Source: Hyaloscypha bicolor E (Eukaryota > Ascomycota > Leotiomycetes > Helotiales > Hyaloscyphaceae). Taken from it: a DNA stretch of 64,000 nt. The position numbers were made by a program, and so were the translations under genes. Numbering within the stretch: the stretch's first letter is position 1; each line of letters opens with the position of its first letter. Below are positions 11,185-22,068 of the stretch, one piece after another. The notes beneath the pieces are model-generated. The model saw only the letters and a program-made list of their open reading frames with translations, did no database searches and was not told where the DNA came from. The stretch covers positions 2,247,241 through 2,311,240 of the forward strand of contig NW_020194684.1 in the NCBI RefSeq assembly GCF_002865645.1. The letters run 5' to 3'.

Positions 11185-13058
11185 ATGCAGCTCCCGCCTA
11201 ACGAGCCTCGCGAAGAGGAATGGCCCGCCATCTCCAGTTCTCCTTCATTTACCCTTTCGACACCTATGACAACGCCCAGCTCTCAGGGCAGCTATTGCAG
11301 CACTCAGAGCTACTTCCCCAACACCTTCGTGAGGCAGCAGTCTTGGGCACAGGTGGCTGGGGATACCAGTGCGACCACTAATCGAAGTCCCACGGGGACA
11401 CCCGCGAATCTCAAATCCAGGGCATCGCCAGCTCAGTCACCTTCGAAGGAAGCTCCCGGGTCCACCTCTACTCCTGCTCAGTCTTATGCCACTGTCGCTC
11501 GGTCTTCCGCTACTGGCAGCGGCCTTGCTGTTTCTCGACATGCTGAAGGCGCAACACCACCAAGAAGATTCGAGATTCCTGCTCAGTATTCTGCTACACC
11601 TGATCGAGCTCCCGGCGGACGACGGGTGTTGACCGTTCAGCATGTTGAAGCTGCTATGCGTCCACAGGCTCAGAATCCCCCTCCAGCTTCTGCTGCAAAC
11701 AGAGCGGGTGGAAGCAATAACCCCAAGAGACCATCTGTGGTGCCTGTGATTCCCGCAACCTTCAAACAGGCCATCCGACGTGGGCCTGGTTCATTTTCGA
11801 TGCATACCTCAGCTGGTTCTGCCAACAGAGCTAATAGGGAGACCATTGTTAACATGGAGCCTCTGGCACAAACGCTTCCCCACAGCAGCGGGCCTGTCCC
11901 AATGCAGGATTCAATACAGGAGATCGTCGATCGGGTTGGTGAGCCGAATCTAGATTCGAATAGAGTGAACGAATTGGAATGGATACAAGAGGTCATCGCC
12001 ACAGTTCGTCAACAATGTGGGGTTTTGCCGAGCCAAGAAACAATGCAGAAGATTGTCCGTCGGGTTTGTGGGCCTGCTACATCCTCGATAGGAAGCCCAG
12101 TTGGTCCTGTAAATAGCGCAGATGGAGAGAACAGTTTCAATATGGAGCGTCCAGTGCAAGGGGTGACCCAGGCAACTGGATGTAGTGAGCCTGGTGCATC
12201 CTCGATGAGAGCTTCAGCTGGTCGTTCAGACAGACCACAGGCAGGCCAGCTTCTCGATGGCCGGGGCCGCCCTGGTATTTCAGCTCGTCAACGGCGTCCA
12301 ACTTTTCTTGATCGACTCAAGAATCGGCCGTGGAGATCTGATCAGCAGACGGCAATCCCGCGGAACCGTCAGCCAGAAAGATCTCGACCACAGAATTCTC
12401 AGCCAGAACTATACCTCTCGCAAAGCCCCGTAGTTGAGCTAGAAGCCTGGCCAGTGAATGCCAAAGGGCTCGCCTTATTTGCTTATGCAGGTTGGGATCA
12501 ATTCCAACTCTTCGGAGATCCAATTATTGTCAAAGTCCCAGTCGGAGTGCTTGGGAGTGAGTGCCCGAACCCTTTGTGTCAAGCACCATCTGAAGGAGCA
12601 TCCACTTTTCTAAGATTCTCTTGAGTCATTGCGAAATTGACTATACTGACATTCAACTAGACAAATTGAGTGTTGAACTCCAGCGTTTCGTTCAATCAAA
12701 TGGACGCTTTGGTCATATCCTCAACGCTGGGTTTATCTGGTCCTACGCAGACGCAAGGCATGCAGTAGTCCGCCTCGGACAAGATAACTGGCATCGAATT
12801 ATGGACAACTTACGCGGGGAGTTCTACATTCTCTTCTCGGATTGTTGGAAGATGTCCTTTATGAAAGTGCCATCTGAGGAGCAGTGTGTGCTCGAAGAGT
12901 GTGGAATTTGTAAGAGTGAGGATCCTGATTATTCCCCTGATGAGAAGCCGAATCCATTGAAAAGGCGGTGGATATTCAACTACGTTTTGCGCAGCCACCC
13001 TTCAGCCGACGGAAGTGGATTGGAAATCCGGGCTAATCACAAAGTAAGAGGGTTCTGA
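11185..13058 (+). CDS. Hypothetical Ser/Pro-rich protein with N-terminal WAQVAGD motif
   Basis: Two exons, 11185-12556 and 12661-13058, joined across a 104-nt intron with a CTGAC branch site; the product is 589 aa. I do not recognise a domain. Residues 1 to about 440 are Ser/Thr/Pro/Gln-rich and disordered, with two short blocks SWAQVAGD and SYATVARS near the N-terminus. The last ~150 residues are globular-looking (LALFAYAGWDQFQLFGDP, then LSVELQRFVQSNGRFGHIL, with Cys pairs in ECGICKSEDPDY). ATG 11185 is preferred because sequence before it reads as CA/CT-rich leader and the context (AACA ATG) matches the 2EXR gene at 42976. The W-A/P-x-V/I-A-A/G motif is shared with the 2EXR gene and its pseudogene in this window, hinting at a common N-terminal module. 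Function unknown. Confidence 0.7.
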
Positions 13059-14200
13059 TATCGTGGAACTGGCTATGCTAGTTGCGTGATTATTGGCATT
13101 GAGTGGAATGGGGAGACTCGCCATGAGGATTGTTGATCCATGATGCTGAATCAGTCATTCCTCGAATTTGTCTCGGGCTCAAAGCCGTCGGTATTGGTCA
13201 TTGTTAGCTTCAGAAAGCGAGTCAGTCCTGGATCGAAGCGGTAACTTCTGGTCTCGTAGCAGTTGTTTTTTGTTATCCCTTTCAAGCAGCTTCCTGTCTC
13301 ATCACTAGCGTTGTGGATTACTTCTTGGCCAGAATCAAATAGCTACAAGCGGGAACTTCTCAATGTTCTCAAAATGCCACCGTGACTGACTCCAATAGCC
13401 TCAAAATCCCGATATCCTCATCCCAGGAGCAGAGTTCTCGGGATGACCTACTTCACTCAGTCTATATAATTTCAAATAGCAAATTTTGCCACTTGGGTTA
13501 CCTCGGGAACTCAAGTAGAGCATTGGTAGCTCAAATCGTGCATAACCAACAGGCTCGCAAGAGCCTTGAAGTTAAGCACTCTTCTTACCAGCCTAGTCCG
13601 GGGAGTTGAAATAAAAACAATGCTCTTCGCCGTAGGCTTAGAGCGAAACCAAACCACCTCTGCCTCTGGCTTAGATATTAAAAATTCTTCTTTCCGGGTT
13701 GCAGAGCAAAGCAACTTTCATTCTTGCCTCTGGCTTGGTATTTCAAAATAAACATTATATCACGATCATCAAACGACAAGATCCGCCAGACATTTTCGGT
13801 GTCTTAATGATCAAAAGTCTAGATAATAGGGTCCGTAAGACACTTACAGCGTCTGGGGATTATGTATTCTTCTTTTACTATAACGGTATAGTGATATATA
13901 AATGTATTAATTTTTTGGTTCTTATCGTTCTGCCCCCTTAATTAGCGACCACGTGATTTTCACCAATTTGCCTCCCCCTGCGGGTGACAAGGCAGCCGTC
14001 CCACGAAAATCGCTGTTTGGGCATTTGCAACATTGGGGTAGATCTAAGGTGCGAGCTGGAAGACTTTTAATCAAAATAGGGAAGTCTATTGTGCACTTTG
14101 AAGTGGAACTCCAACCCTGGACTTAGCGATGGATTTTAGTTCATGAAGCTAGGCGTATGTAGGAAACAAAGATTCGCCCTCGAGCCAGCTGCTCGCCAGG
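13059..14200. other. Gene-free spacer with small structures
   Basis: No gene. The 3' half turns AT-rich near 13,740-13,960. It holds an imperfect hairpin (13786-13806 against 13836-13856), a directly repeated 'cctctggctta/g' block near 13,664 and 13,730, and a faint 5S-rRNA-like stretch near 13,519-13,605 that I do not accept as a gene. Confidence 0.4.
13786..13856. repeat. Imperfect inverted repeat (hairpin)
   Basis: Arms 13786-13806 (CCAGAC...GTGTCTTA) and 13836-13856 (TAAGACAC...GTCTGG) pair over both ends with a mismatched centre, around a 29-nt loop. It could be the remains of a small MITE or a transcript terminator structure; no target-site duplication is evident. Confidence 0.5.
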
Positions 14201-16266
14201 TCAGGTAGACTCAATGTCAGATTCAGTGAAATCGTCCCCAGAATCGCCAGACTCCTCCTCGGAACTCTCAAAGACCAATTCATCAGCGGCTTCCCAGGCC
14301 AGCATCCGCACAAGGAAGTCGTTCCGCTGTTGGTCCACCTTTAAATTTCGAGCACGAATTTTGTTCAAGATTTCTATATATACTTGACGGAAATGTTTGA
14401 ACTGGATTCTAGCATGTTCAATTTCATGCACATCTCCTCTCACTTGGTAATATTGTAGGATTTTCATTTTTGTGTTGAAAAGAGTTTGCTCTCCAACGAA
14501 AACAACAAATGCGTTCAGAATCAATTCGACTGCCTCTGGTCGGTTACGATCGTCGAAGTAAGGTTCGAGCCTAAATGAAAGACAGACATTCTCTTGCAGC
14601 TCTCGCAGGTTGGACGAATTATGAACGATGAGCCATGCATCCCAATCCATCTCAAGGTCTGGTGGGAAAATATAAATTAAAGTATCGATTTCGGTAAGAA
14701 TAGCTGCTGCGAAGCAGACTTTATCTCTCCGAGGAACGATCAGCGACGCTGATATAAGAATGAAGATGTTCCCGGCATAGCACAATGGGCCAGATGAGCA
14801 GTGGGTTTCAATACGCTTGAGAAGGTCGACCACGTCGCATTTGATATCTTTTTCCCAGGACCATCTCTTATACATATTTTCGAGCAGAGTCTGTAATTCC
14901 ATATGAGTGCTGGGCAAGATCTCTGGCTGGGCCGTGGTGGGTGTGGAAGGACATGGAGTGAGACGTTCATCGAAAAATGATACGTCCCCAGGTTGGACAG
15001 TGTCCAAGATGGCTTTGAATTCCTGGAAAACTGTTGACGGGTGAGTATGCTTCGTCACAAATTGAAACTTCTGCCAAACTCACGATTTGCTGTATTCAGA
15101 AGATTCTGTACTAAATCGTTGGTCCCATCGACTGATTCATGGAGGGTTTTCAGTTGGAGAAACTTCTTCTGGCATTCCTCTAGTTGTTCCAATTGCCTTT
15201 TTTGATATTTGACAAGAGATTCGTTGGACGCGAGGAATTGCAGAAATCGTTTATACCAGATCGTGTCAATATCAAACTTGTCCCTTTTAAAGCTGCTCAA
15301 GATATCCATAGATTCCCGAAGCGGCGTGATGGCCATTTCTGCTTCATTGGCCGTGACGAAAGCACCTCGAGTTCTCCATTGCTCCAACAGCTCCATGTTC
15401 TTTTGCAACAGCTTCTCCGCAAGGAAGGGGAGAGCAGTAGAAGTGAATAGATATCGCCCCGAGAACTCTGGGCTGATCATATTCAGGCACTTCTTCACGT
15501 CGTCCCAACTCCGTAATGCACAAGCTTTTCTCCAGAGAGCCTTCCATTCTGGATAGAATGCATAACGAAATGTCTCATCTATGCCCTGAGCTAGCTCGAA
15601 GTCGATCTCTAAGCACCTTTTTGACAGAAAATTTCTCAAGATAGTCTAGCTTCGTGTCGATCAAATGGAATATACTTATTCCATTTTGATTATGATGGTA
15701 TATGGGGAAAAAAGCCCTATTATCCCAAAGATAATTCAAAGCAGCTTTCAGATATTTGCCGTCTGATTTCCACTTCATCAAGATGATTTCTAGTCCGGAT
15801 AGTGGCCGACTGCAGGGGTTGGAAATCAGAGGGAGCAGATCGGAGATATCCAAGGGTCCGCTTGGAACCAGGACCCCATAGATCTCTACGAAGTCTACTG
15901 GTGCCATAGGAACGTCGACGGGCGGAGGAGACTGGATCCCTGTCACAATCGAGGTTGAAACGCTCTTCTCTGATCCGGATGCCTCGATATTGCGAGATCG
16001 ATGCCGGGTCACCGCCTTTGCATTTCGACGTTCAGTCTTGGAATTGTTTTTCCATAATCGCCATTCGTCGAGCTTCATGCGGTAGGCTCGGACCCTAACC
16101 ATGATATTAGTTATGATCAACTCGAACATGAGAGCTGAGGCATGACTTACGAGGCATCGAATGCAAACTGAGTCTTTAGAATATTTCGAACATCTTTCAA
16201 TGGTCGTCGTTCGACCATGTACAGCCGTTCTATCTCCGCTTTGTGATAATCCCAGTCCTTGGGCAT
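14201..16266 (-). CDS. Clr5-domain protein, frame-broken paralogue
   Basis: Exon 1 (16266-16151) and the start of exon 2 (from 16094) encode a Clr5 domain: KDWDYHKAEIERLYMVERR ... VRAYRMKLDEWRLWKNN, the fungal N-terminal domain that ends in the W-x-x-(R/K)KN motif. The 56-nt intron sits after ...DAS, the same place as in the Clr5 gene at 37346. The middle (EIILMKWKSDGKYLKAAL, EWKALWRKACALRSW, AEKLLQKNMELLEQW) aligns by eye with that paralogue. Near 15617 the frame shifts by one base at an AAAAAGG run; alignment to the paralogue suggests continuous coding, so this is a frameshift or a sequencing error. A 31-nt GT-AG intron (15589-15619 approx.) would also restore frame but is unusually short. 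A further intron is 15083-15031. The acidic C-terminus ends at 14201. Likely nuclear; function unknown. Confidence 0.72.
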
Positions 16267-17800
16267 GGCTGCTCAGCCCACCCACGCGCGTGTGAAGCCG
16301 TGAGCGAAGATGAGAATTACAGCCTCGTTCTGGGTATGGTGGTTTTCGGATTGAATAGCCCAGGCTCTGCTTGCGGGAGCGGTATGCTCCAGATCATGAG
16401 TGCAAAATTATCGAATTCCTCGCCGGGGTTGGGAAAAGATTGAAAGGAAGATTGGACCTTAAAAGTGCAATCTACGATAGCTGACTTTGGCTTCGTTCTT
16501 GTATGCGCGAACGATCTCTGCCGCCGTGGCGCTCATTTGCGGGCTGAGCTGGCCCGTAATCTTCCATGTGACGGCCAATCGCAAGTATGTGCGATCGTGC
16601 TGTTTCTTCAGCGATCCTGGAAGGGATGATCGCAGACTTGTCGTGTCGGTGAGTCCCTCCTGGAGCGACAATGTTGGAAAAGTGCAAAAGATGCAAAGTC
16701 CTCTGGACAAGCCCCGAAGGGGGGCTTGGGTAGCGAGAGGCAGGTGGCTGGCAGGGATTCACGAAGACAGCCCGTCAGAGAAGCGCACTGAGGACCACAG
16801 GCATGCGCAGGGAGGGCTAGGTGGCCGACAGGGTTCCCGAACTGGCACAAGAATGACCTGCGTGTGCCCTGTTTGCGTGCAGGATCCTGGGACATCTTCG
16901 CAAGAATCTTCCAGGCAGAAGGCGCTGCTGGGCCGGGCAAGGAGCCACAAGATCTGCTGGTCGGACCATACGAGGCTTTTGCACTTTTCATCAAAGTGCA
17001 TGACCTCGAACCCGGTCTGAGTGGCTTCATGAATTCTGATTTTGGATTCAGAAGCGCTGTCGTTCCACCTGCAAGGGTGTGTGAAAGTGCACATTCGAGA
17101 GATCGCTGGGATTTCTCCGCGTCTCTCAAAGAGTCGTGGCCCTGCCGCTCCAAGCACTCCCCCTGGGCTGCCGCAATGTCATTGCCATTTGCTGAATATT
17201 GCACTTTTGCTCATCCAAGATTACTGCCTATGCCTCAACTGAAGCACGGGGGCAATCGGCGACGGTTGGATCGCGTAGCACAAGGAGGTGGCAGTGAACG
17301 AAATTGGGGTGGAGGACTTCTTCTTCGCTGGTTTCTGCACCATGGAAGTGAGTTCAATCGCTGTTAGACTACACAGGTTGTTGAGTGACCTGAGTTGGAG
17401 GTGCCCATACCCAGTAAGCAATTCGCTAGAGGTGTCACAACAGTGGGATCGATACCCCCACCGACCTTGTTCAGAGCTTCTTGTGGGAGGGAGGTTTAAG
17501 AGTGCACTCAAAGCCAAACTATATGGATTTAGTAATAATAAAATGATTTGCAAGAGAACAAGCATAATACAAGTCTGGTTTGCATCCTTAAGGAAGTTAA
17601 CTTTGCACAGAGTTCAGGTGTACCTTAATCGCATCGTTTGAGGAAAAACTGCCAACCAAACAGTGGACCAAGCTTGATTCGAGAAAGAGCATTGCAGAAG
17701 TCAAAGCCAACATGTAATCGATCTCCATTCCTCTACTACTCTGCAGTCACCGCTTAAATTCCGCTTTCACAGCTCGGCTGTAGCTCTTCAAAAGCCGGAC
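16267..17800. other. Gene-poor region with repeated TTGCACTT motif
   Basis: Open frames occur on both strands but none is convincing. The most protein-like is on the minus strand, 16710-16459, ending in a charged helical stretch (WKITGQLSPQMSATAAEIVR); I cannot name it or find its exon partners. Copies of GTGCAA/TTGCAC recur through the stretch (for example near 16395, 16460, 16684, 16981, 17196, 17603). Confidence 0.4.
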
Positions 17801-18387
17801 TCAAGCAATCTGTGGAATAGCTGGCTGCGGTTGGAGTGGCTTGTCCGCGGAGGCAACGCCAGTGGTCCCATCTACCGTGTAAAGGGCTGCTGGGTTGGTG
17901 TATTGGTATTGCTGCTTCTGCTCTGCGGTATCCCTTGCTTCTTTTGCTTGCTGTCTGCGGTGGACTCGATCAGCCAGAAGAGCTGCCCGGATGAGAGTAA
18001 AACACATAATAAATTCAATAATATGGAAAAAATCGTAGACTCGATGGGAAAATAGAGACTACGTATGATTTCGTGAGAAGAAAAGAAATAGGTAGTGGAG
18101 AGGTATCGGAGTGAAATTGCATGAGGAAGACATTTCATCTCAGTTAAATAATCCCAGATCTGTGAATTCCAATCTCTAAATATGGAAACGATCACGAGGC
18201 AGGATAATTGAAAGGATTGGGCTATGTGAAACATAAGGCTGAAGATTTCATCGAAGCTAGTGACTCGATAGGTGCGTCCGAATGCCGTTTGGACGAGGCT
18301 GGGTCGAGTATCGCCGTCTTCAGAATGGATGAACCGGCCGGTTTGTCTCTGCATGACGCTTGTCCCAGCCGTACCAGACCCGACCAA
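17801..18387 (-). CDS. Possible small membrane protein, exon structure unresolved
   Basis: The 3' end reads like a real C-terminus: a hydrophobic helix (IIEFIMCFTLIRAALLADR) followed by a basic, Gln-rich cytosolic tail and QYQYTNPAALY, ending at 17801. This resembles the last helix and tail of fungal four-helix MARVEL-like membrane proteins. Upstream hydrophobic stretches (SLMFHIAQSFQLSCLVIVSIF, around 18250-18180) lie in another frame, so at least one intron would be needed and I could not place it with confidence. The upstream boundary given is only the limit of plausible coding sequence. It could be a decayed gene. Confidence 0.33.
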
Positions 18388-18404
18388 TTGCGCACCTCGG
18401 CTTC

Positions 18405-18469
18405 ACACAAAAATCAACACCTCTCACACAGAAATGAACACCCCGACACACAAAAATCAACATCTCCAC
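18405..18469 (+). repeat. Three ~22-bp tandem repeats
   Basis: Units of the form ACACAAAAATCAACAYCTC recur three times head to tail (18405, 18426, 18448) with a few substitutions. A minor minisatellite in a non-coding stretch. Confidence 0.75.
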
Positions 18470-20994
18470 ACTTGGCCTGTCGTGAGCCGAAATAATCAGT
18501 CTGCTTCGCCAATATACCCTCGGTGCTGAGGGATGACAACTGTAAAATCGGAGCACTGGAGTGACTTTCCCAAGTACTGGACTTGCCAACTGGCTCAGCA
18601 ATAAATCGAGGATCAAACTTTCAATTCTTTGCAGCTTCGTAGACAGATTATGCCAGTGCACTTGCCACGTGTCCCTCTTGAACAGAGGGTCTCATCTAAG
18701 GGGAGTTGGTATTGCACTTTAGTGAGATGCCCGCCCCGTGTCGGGTCTCCTGCAAGACGCATCTTGCTCCTTTGCACACCAATTCCAAGAATCTGAACCA
18801 ATCTCAAATGCCTACAAAGGCTGCAATGTTGGCTCTTCCGTCGGCTTCAGAACGTGCGGGTGGGTGGATGCGGGACGGCACTTTGGCTGCAGCCGCTACT
18901 GTACCACCTGCAGCAAAGCGCCCTGGCTTGCTTTTCAAAAGGCCCACCTTGCCACGATTTGGTGCTTGGGACGGCGAGAGCGTGGACCTGGCTGCATGCT
19001 TTGATGATGACCAAAAAAAGCCTGGGGGTTCCCCTACCGGCACAGGGGCTCTCCGGGATGATTTAACGGCCTTCTTTCCTCCCGTCGCTGGAGTGGAGTG
19101 CAAAAGTGCAACCCGACTTTGTTTGGTCAAACATTCTCGGATTGTATCGCCCTCGAGTGCGCTGAGTCTGAGTTGTAATTTCTAGATCCTCATTGACATT
19201 TCACAATATTTGTTCTGAAACCAATGAAGGGCTCATTCCTTCACAATTTGCACATTTGGCCAACTTCACCACACGAGAAATGCCACAGTTCAAAAATCTG
19301 CCCAACGACGGCAGGTGATACATTTCCCCAGCACCAGCAGGACCTTGTCAGAATGCCCCTGGTACTTGAGGGCTCGTTGCACTTCTACATCTCCACCTGG
19401 CAAACCAACAGAATGCACGCCACAGGTTTGAGACGTGAAAGGAGAGCTCTCCTGACGCCTTTGGGGCCTGGCAGCGGTTTGATTGGCTGGCACTACCACA
19501 GCCACCAGAAGCATCTTTCGATGGAACCACCCCACCTCCAGCAGCAAAGGTGCAAATTGTGGTAGAATGCTTTAGTCCTTGATCCAGCCTCTGCGTGAGA
19601 CCAAGGTGACAGCGCGGCGGATCTCTTGGTTGATCATTTCTTGGTCACAGCAGTCTTTTTAAGGCCCTGTCGGAAACACACGCCTCGTCTGGTGCCGCGG
19701 CACCGCCGTAGAGACATCTGGATACCCTCCTCCCAACCTACCCTCGTCTCTCGCAAAAGTCCTGTATACCCCAGAGCAGGCCTGGTGGCAACGGACGGCC
19801 AACGAACCCAACTCAGCCAGATCGTTGCCCGAAGCGGACGCTTTCTTCTGCAGCCTTCGCGTTCGCTCCCTGGCCTGTCGAACCAACAGCCTCAGCAGCC
19901 TTCGACAGGCCCCCAGCCTCAAACTCGGCCCGGTGGGCGGGCGAGCAAACCTAATCTGCCCCCCCATGAAGTATTCCAAGCCAAATCCATAATTTCGACG
20001 CCGCGGGCCCCAATCGACTTCCTTCTGCCACAGCCAGATTGCCATAGCCAGAAGCAATTGACAGCTTTGCCTCCCAAAATCCGCCAGATTGTCCGAAATA
20101 ACAACATCGGATTACTCCAGGTATACTACTGAAGGGCACCCGTCACTAGAGTGTTATCGTCTCCAAACACTTCCACTGCTTTATTGTCAATAAAATGTTT
20201 CTGACTCTTTAGATTCCTGTATATTCCACGTTTCCTATGCGCCACTGTCAAGCTGGTTACGGGCACAAAGGTGTCTCTCCCTACATCTGTGCCGTGGGGG
20301 GCAGAATAATGATATTCTGGTCTGCACTTTTGCCGGGCCTAAGCCTGTGGTGCTCGTCGTAGTCGCTCACCAATTAAACCCCTCACTAACGCGGGCGAGT
20401 GGTGCTCCTGCCTGCCCCGTGCCGAATCGCAAAGTCCGGAGCGCTGGTACGCGGCCACGAGGGACAGGGCGCCTTGAAGTTTGGAGGCTGCGGCCCGGTG
20501 GCTGCAGCAGCCAGGACATGACGACGCCAATATCTCGATACCGGGGTGCGACAAGAATATGCCGGGGGTCATCATGGCTGCACTTTTTGAAAATACACTG
20601 TATTCGGGTTGACGGCGACAGCGGCACGGCAACACTGGTCGGCCGGCTCGGTTCAGCTACCGCTGTTGCTCGCCAAGCCTGTTGTGACAATTGCACTTTC
20701 TTGAACCACCATTCCATTCGACCAACGCATGGTTGGTCCATGTCCCAGATATCAAATGCAAAGGAAGTGCGAAATCCCTTTCCAGTCCCTCTTCTGCCTC
20801 TTTCCTTCTGCACTTCTGTTTAAAATGTGGTTCGCAATTCTTCCCCCATGAGAGCTATTTAGTCTGCTTGCTTCCCACCCAAGGTCCACTCCTTCCCCCG
20901 CACTATTATCTTTCTCTCCCTTCCCAGACTGCGAACTGTTCAGACAGCTATCCCCACTTCAAGTGTGCGTTCACAAGGCACAGTCAGTACAAAC
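18470..20994. other. Gene-poor region, TTGCACTT motif continues
   Basis: No supported gene. Long open frames (18706-19185, 19626-20132, 20347-20823) overlap frames of equal length on the other strand and have unstructured Pro/Arg/Ser-rich composition expected of GC-balanced chance frames. GTGCAA/TTGCAC copies occur near 18714, 18775, 19099, 19107, 19247, 19375, 19552 and 20691. The last ~250 bases are a pyrimidine-rich leader for the gene at 20995. Confidence 0.4.
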
Positions 20995-21749
20995 ATGCCT
21001 TCAAGGAAGACTAAACACAAGACAAGCCGTCGCTCGACGCCGTAGGTTGCACCCAACCCGCTGCTGCCCCAGATGTTCCTTTTCTAACTTTCATCCCAAG
21101 AGTACCTCCCACTCCCGGAAGAGGTACCACCCTCTCCGGCCGTTCAATCCCCTACCACGCAGCACCAAATACCTCCGACAACTCACACCACACCTCCTCC
21201 GCCTCACCATATCATGCCATCAACCCTGAAGTACTCGACCAACACGAGCACTCTCAATTTTCTCTTCACCAAAGCCCATCCTACCTCCACACTGTCCATA
21301 CCCAATACACCTCCCAACTCGAAGCAAGCTTCAACTCCCTTGGCGTTGACTTGCCCAATTCTATGCACTCCCGAGTCGTCCACGAACCAGTTGGGTTGAC
21401 ACCGCTTGAACGTACCGAGGCCGATTTGACATATCCATACGAGCAACACAACTCCTACCAACCCATATTTCCACAGCACCAATATCTCCACCACGAAGCC
21501 CAATATACGAGCGTTGCCCATCAATCAGAAGCACAAAACACTTACGCCGCTCCTTCCTCTGTCCATGCAGCACCTTCCAATCCAGACTCCGGGCTGGAAG
21601 GCCAATATGTCGTATACTATGCCCCGCAACAAGACTCCTATTATCCCACAACAACACACGGAGAGGCCACGGGTCCGGGCAATGCTCTCGCTGCCGTTGG
21701 GACACAATTCGATGGTTATGTTCCATCAGGATATGTGCAGAAATTCTAG
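20995..21749 (+). CDS. Hypothetical Tyr/His/Gln/Ser-rich protein
   Basis: Two exons, 20995-21041 and 21101-21749, with a 59-nt intron that has a clear CTAAC branch site; 231 aa. The first exon encodes a very basic peptide (MPSRKTKHKTSRRSTP). The rest is low-complexity, rich in His, Tyr, Gln, Ser and Pro, with no membrane segment and no catalytic motif. ATG 20995 follows a long CT-rich leader and is the only start that splices into the long downstream frame. The composition suggests a disordered nuclear or RNA-associated protein, but that is inference; I do not recognise the family. It is convergent with the proline-rich gene at 22069. Confidence 0.65.
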
Positions 21750-22068
21750 TTGAGGGTGCAGATGAGACATAATTGCTTGTATTTCATTCTTTTTTCGGTG
21801 GTGATTAGGGTCGGGAATGTCACATGATCCGACTTGGACTCAGTGGCTGGGAAAAGGAAAAGGAAAAGGGATATGGTGGAGTATAGGATTGATTTTGGGT
21901 TACCAGAATGGCAGAGAACTTGAAATATTGATGGCAAAACGTCTTGGTAGATTTGACAAAATATCTGAAATGAAAAAACCACGCTCACAAAACTTCGCTC
22001 ATCAATACAAAACGTGCCTGCTCTCTATGCGTCCAAATCACCATTACCGCGCAGATGAAAGAAGGGAA

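Noticed and set aside
13519..13605. 5S rRNA-like stretch (TTGAAGTTAAGCAC core)
   Set aside because: Only the central ~15 bases resemble 5S rRNA; the pairing ends and the rest of the consensus are missing, so it is at best a relic.
16864..17367. 167-codon plus-strand frame (and overlapping minus-strand frames)
   Set aside because: Frames of similar length overlap on both strands; no domain, no plausible splice partners.
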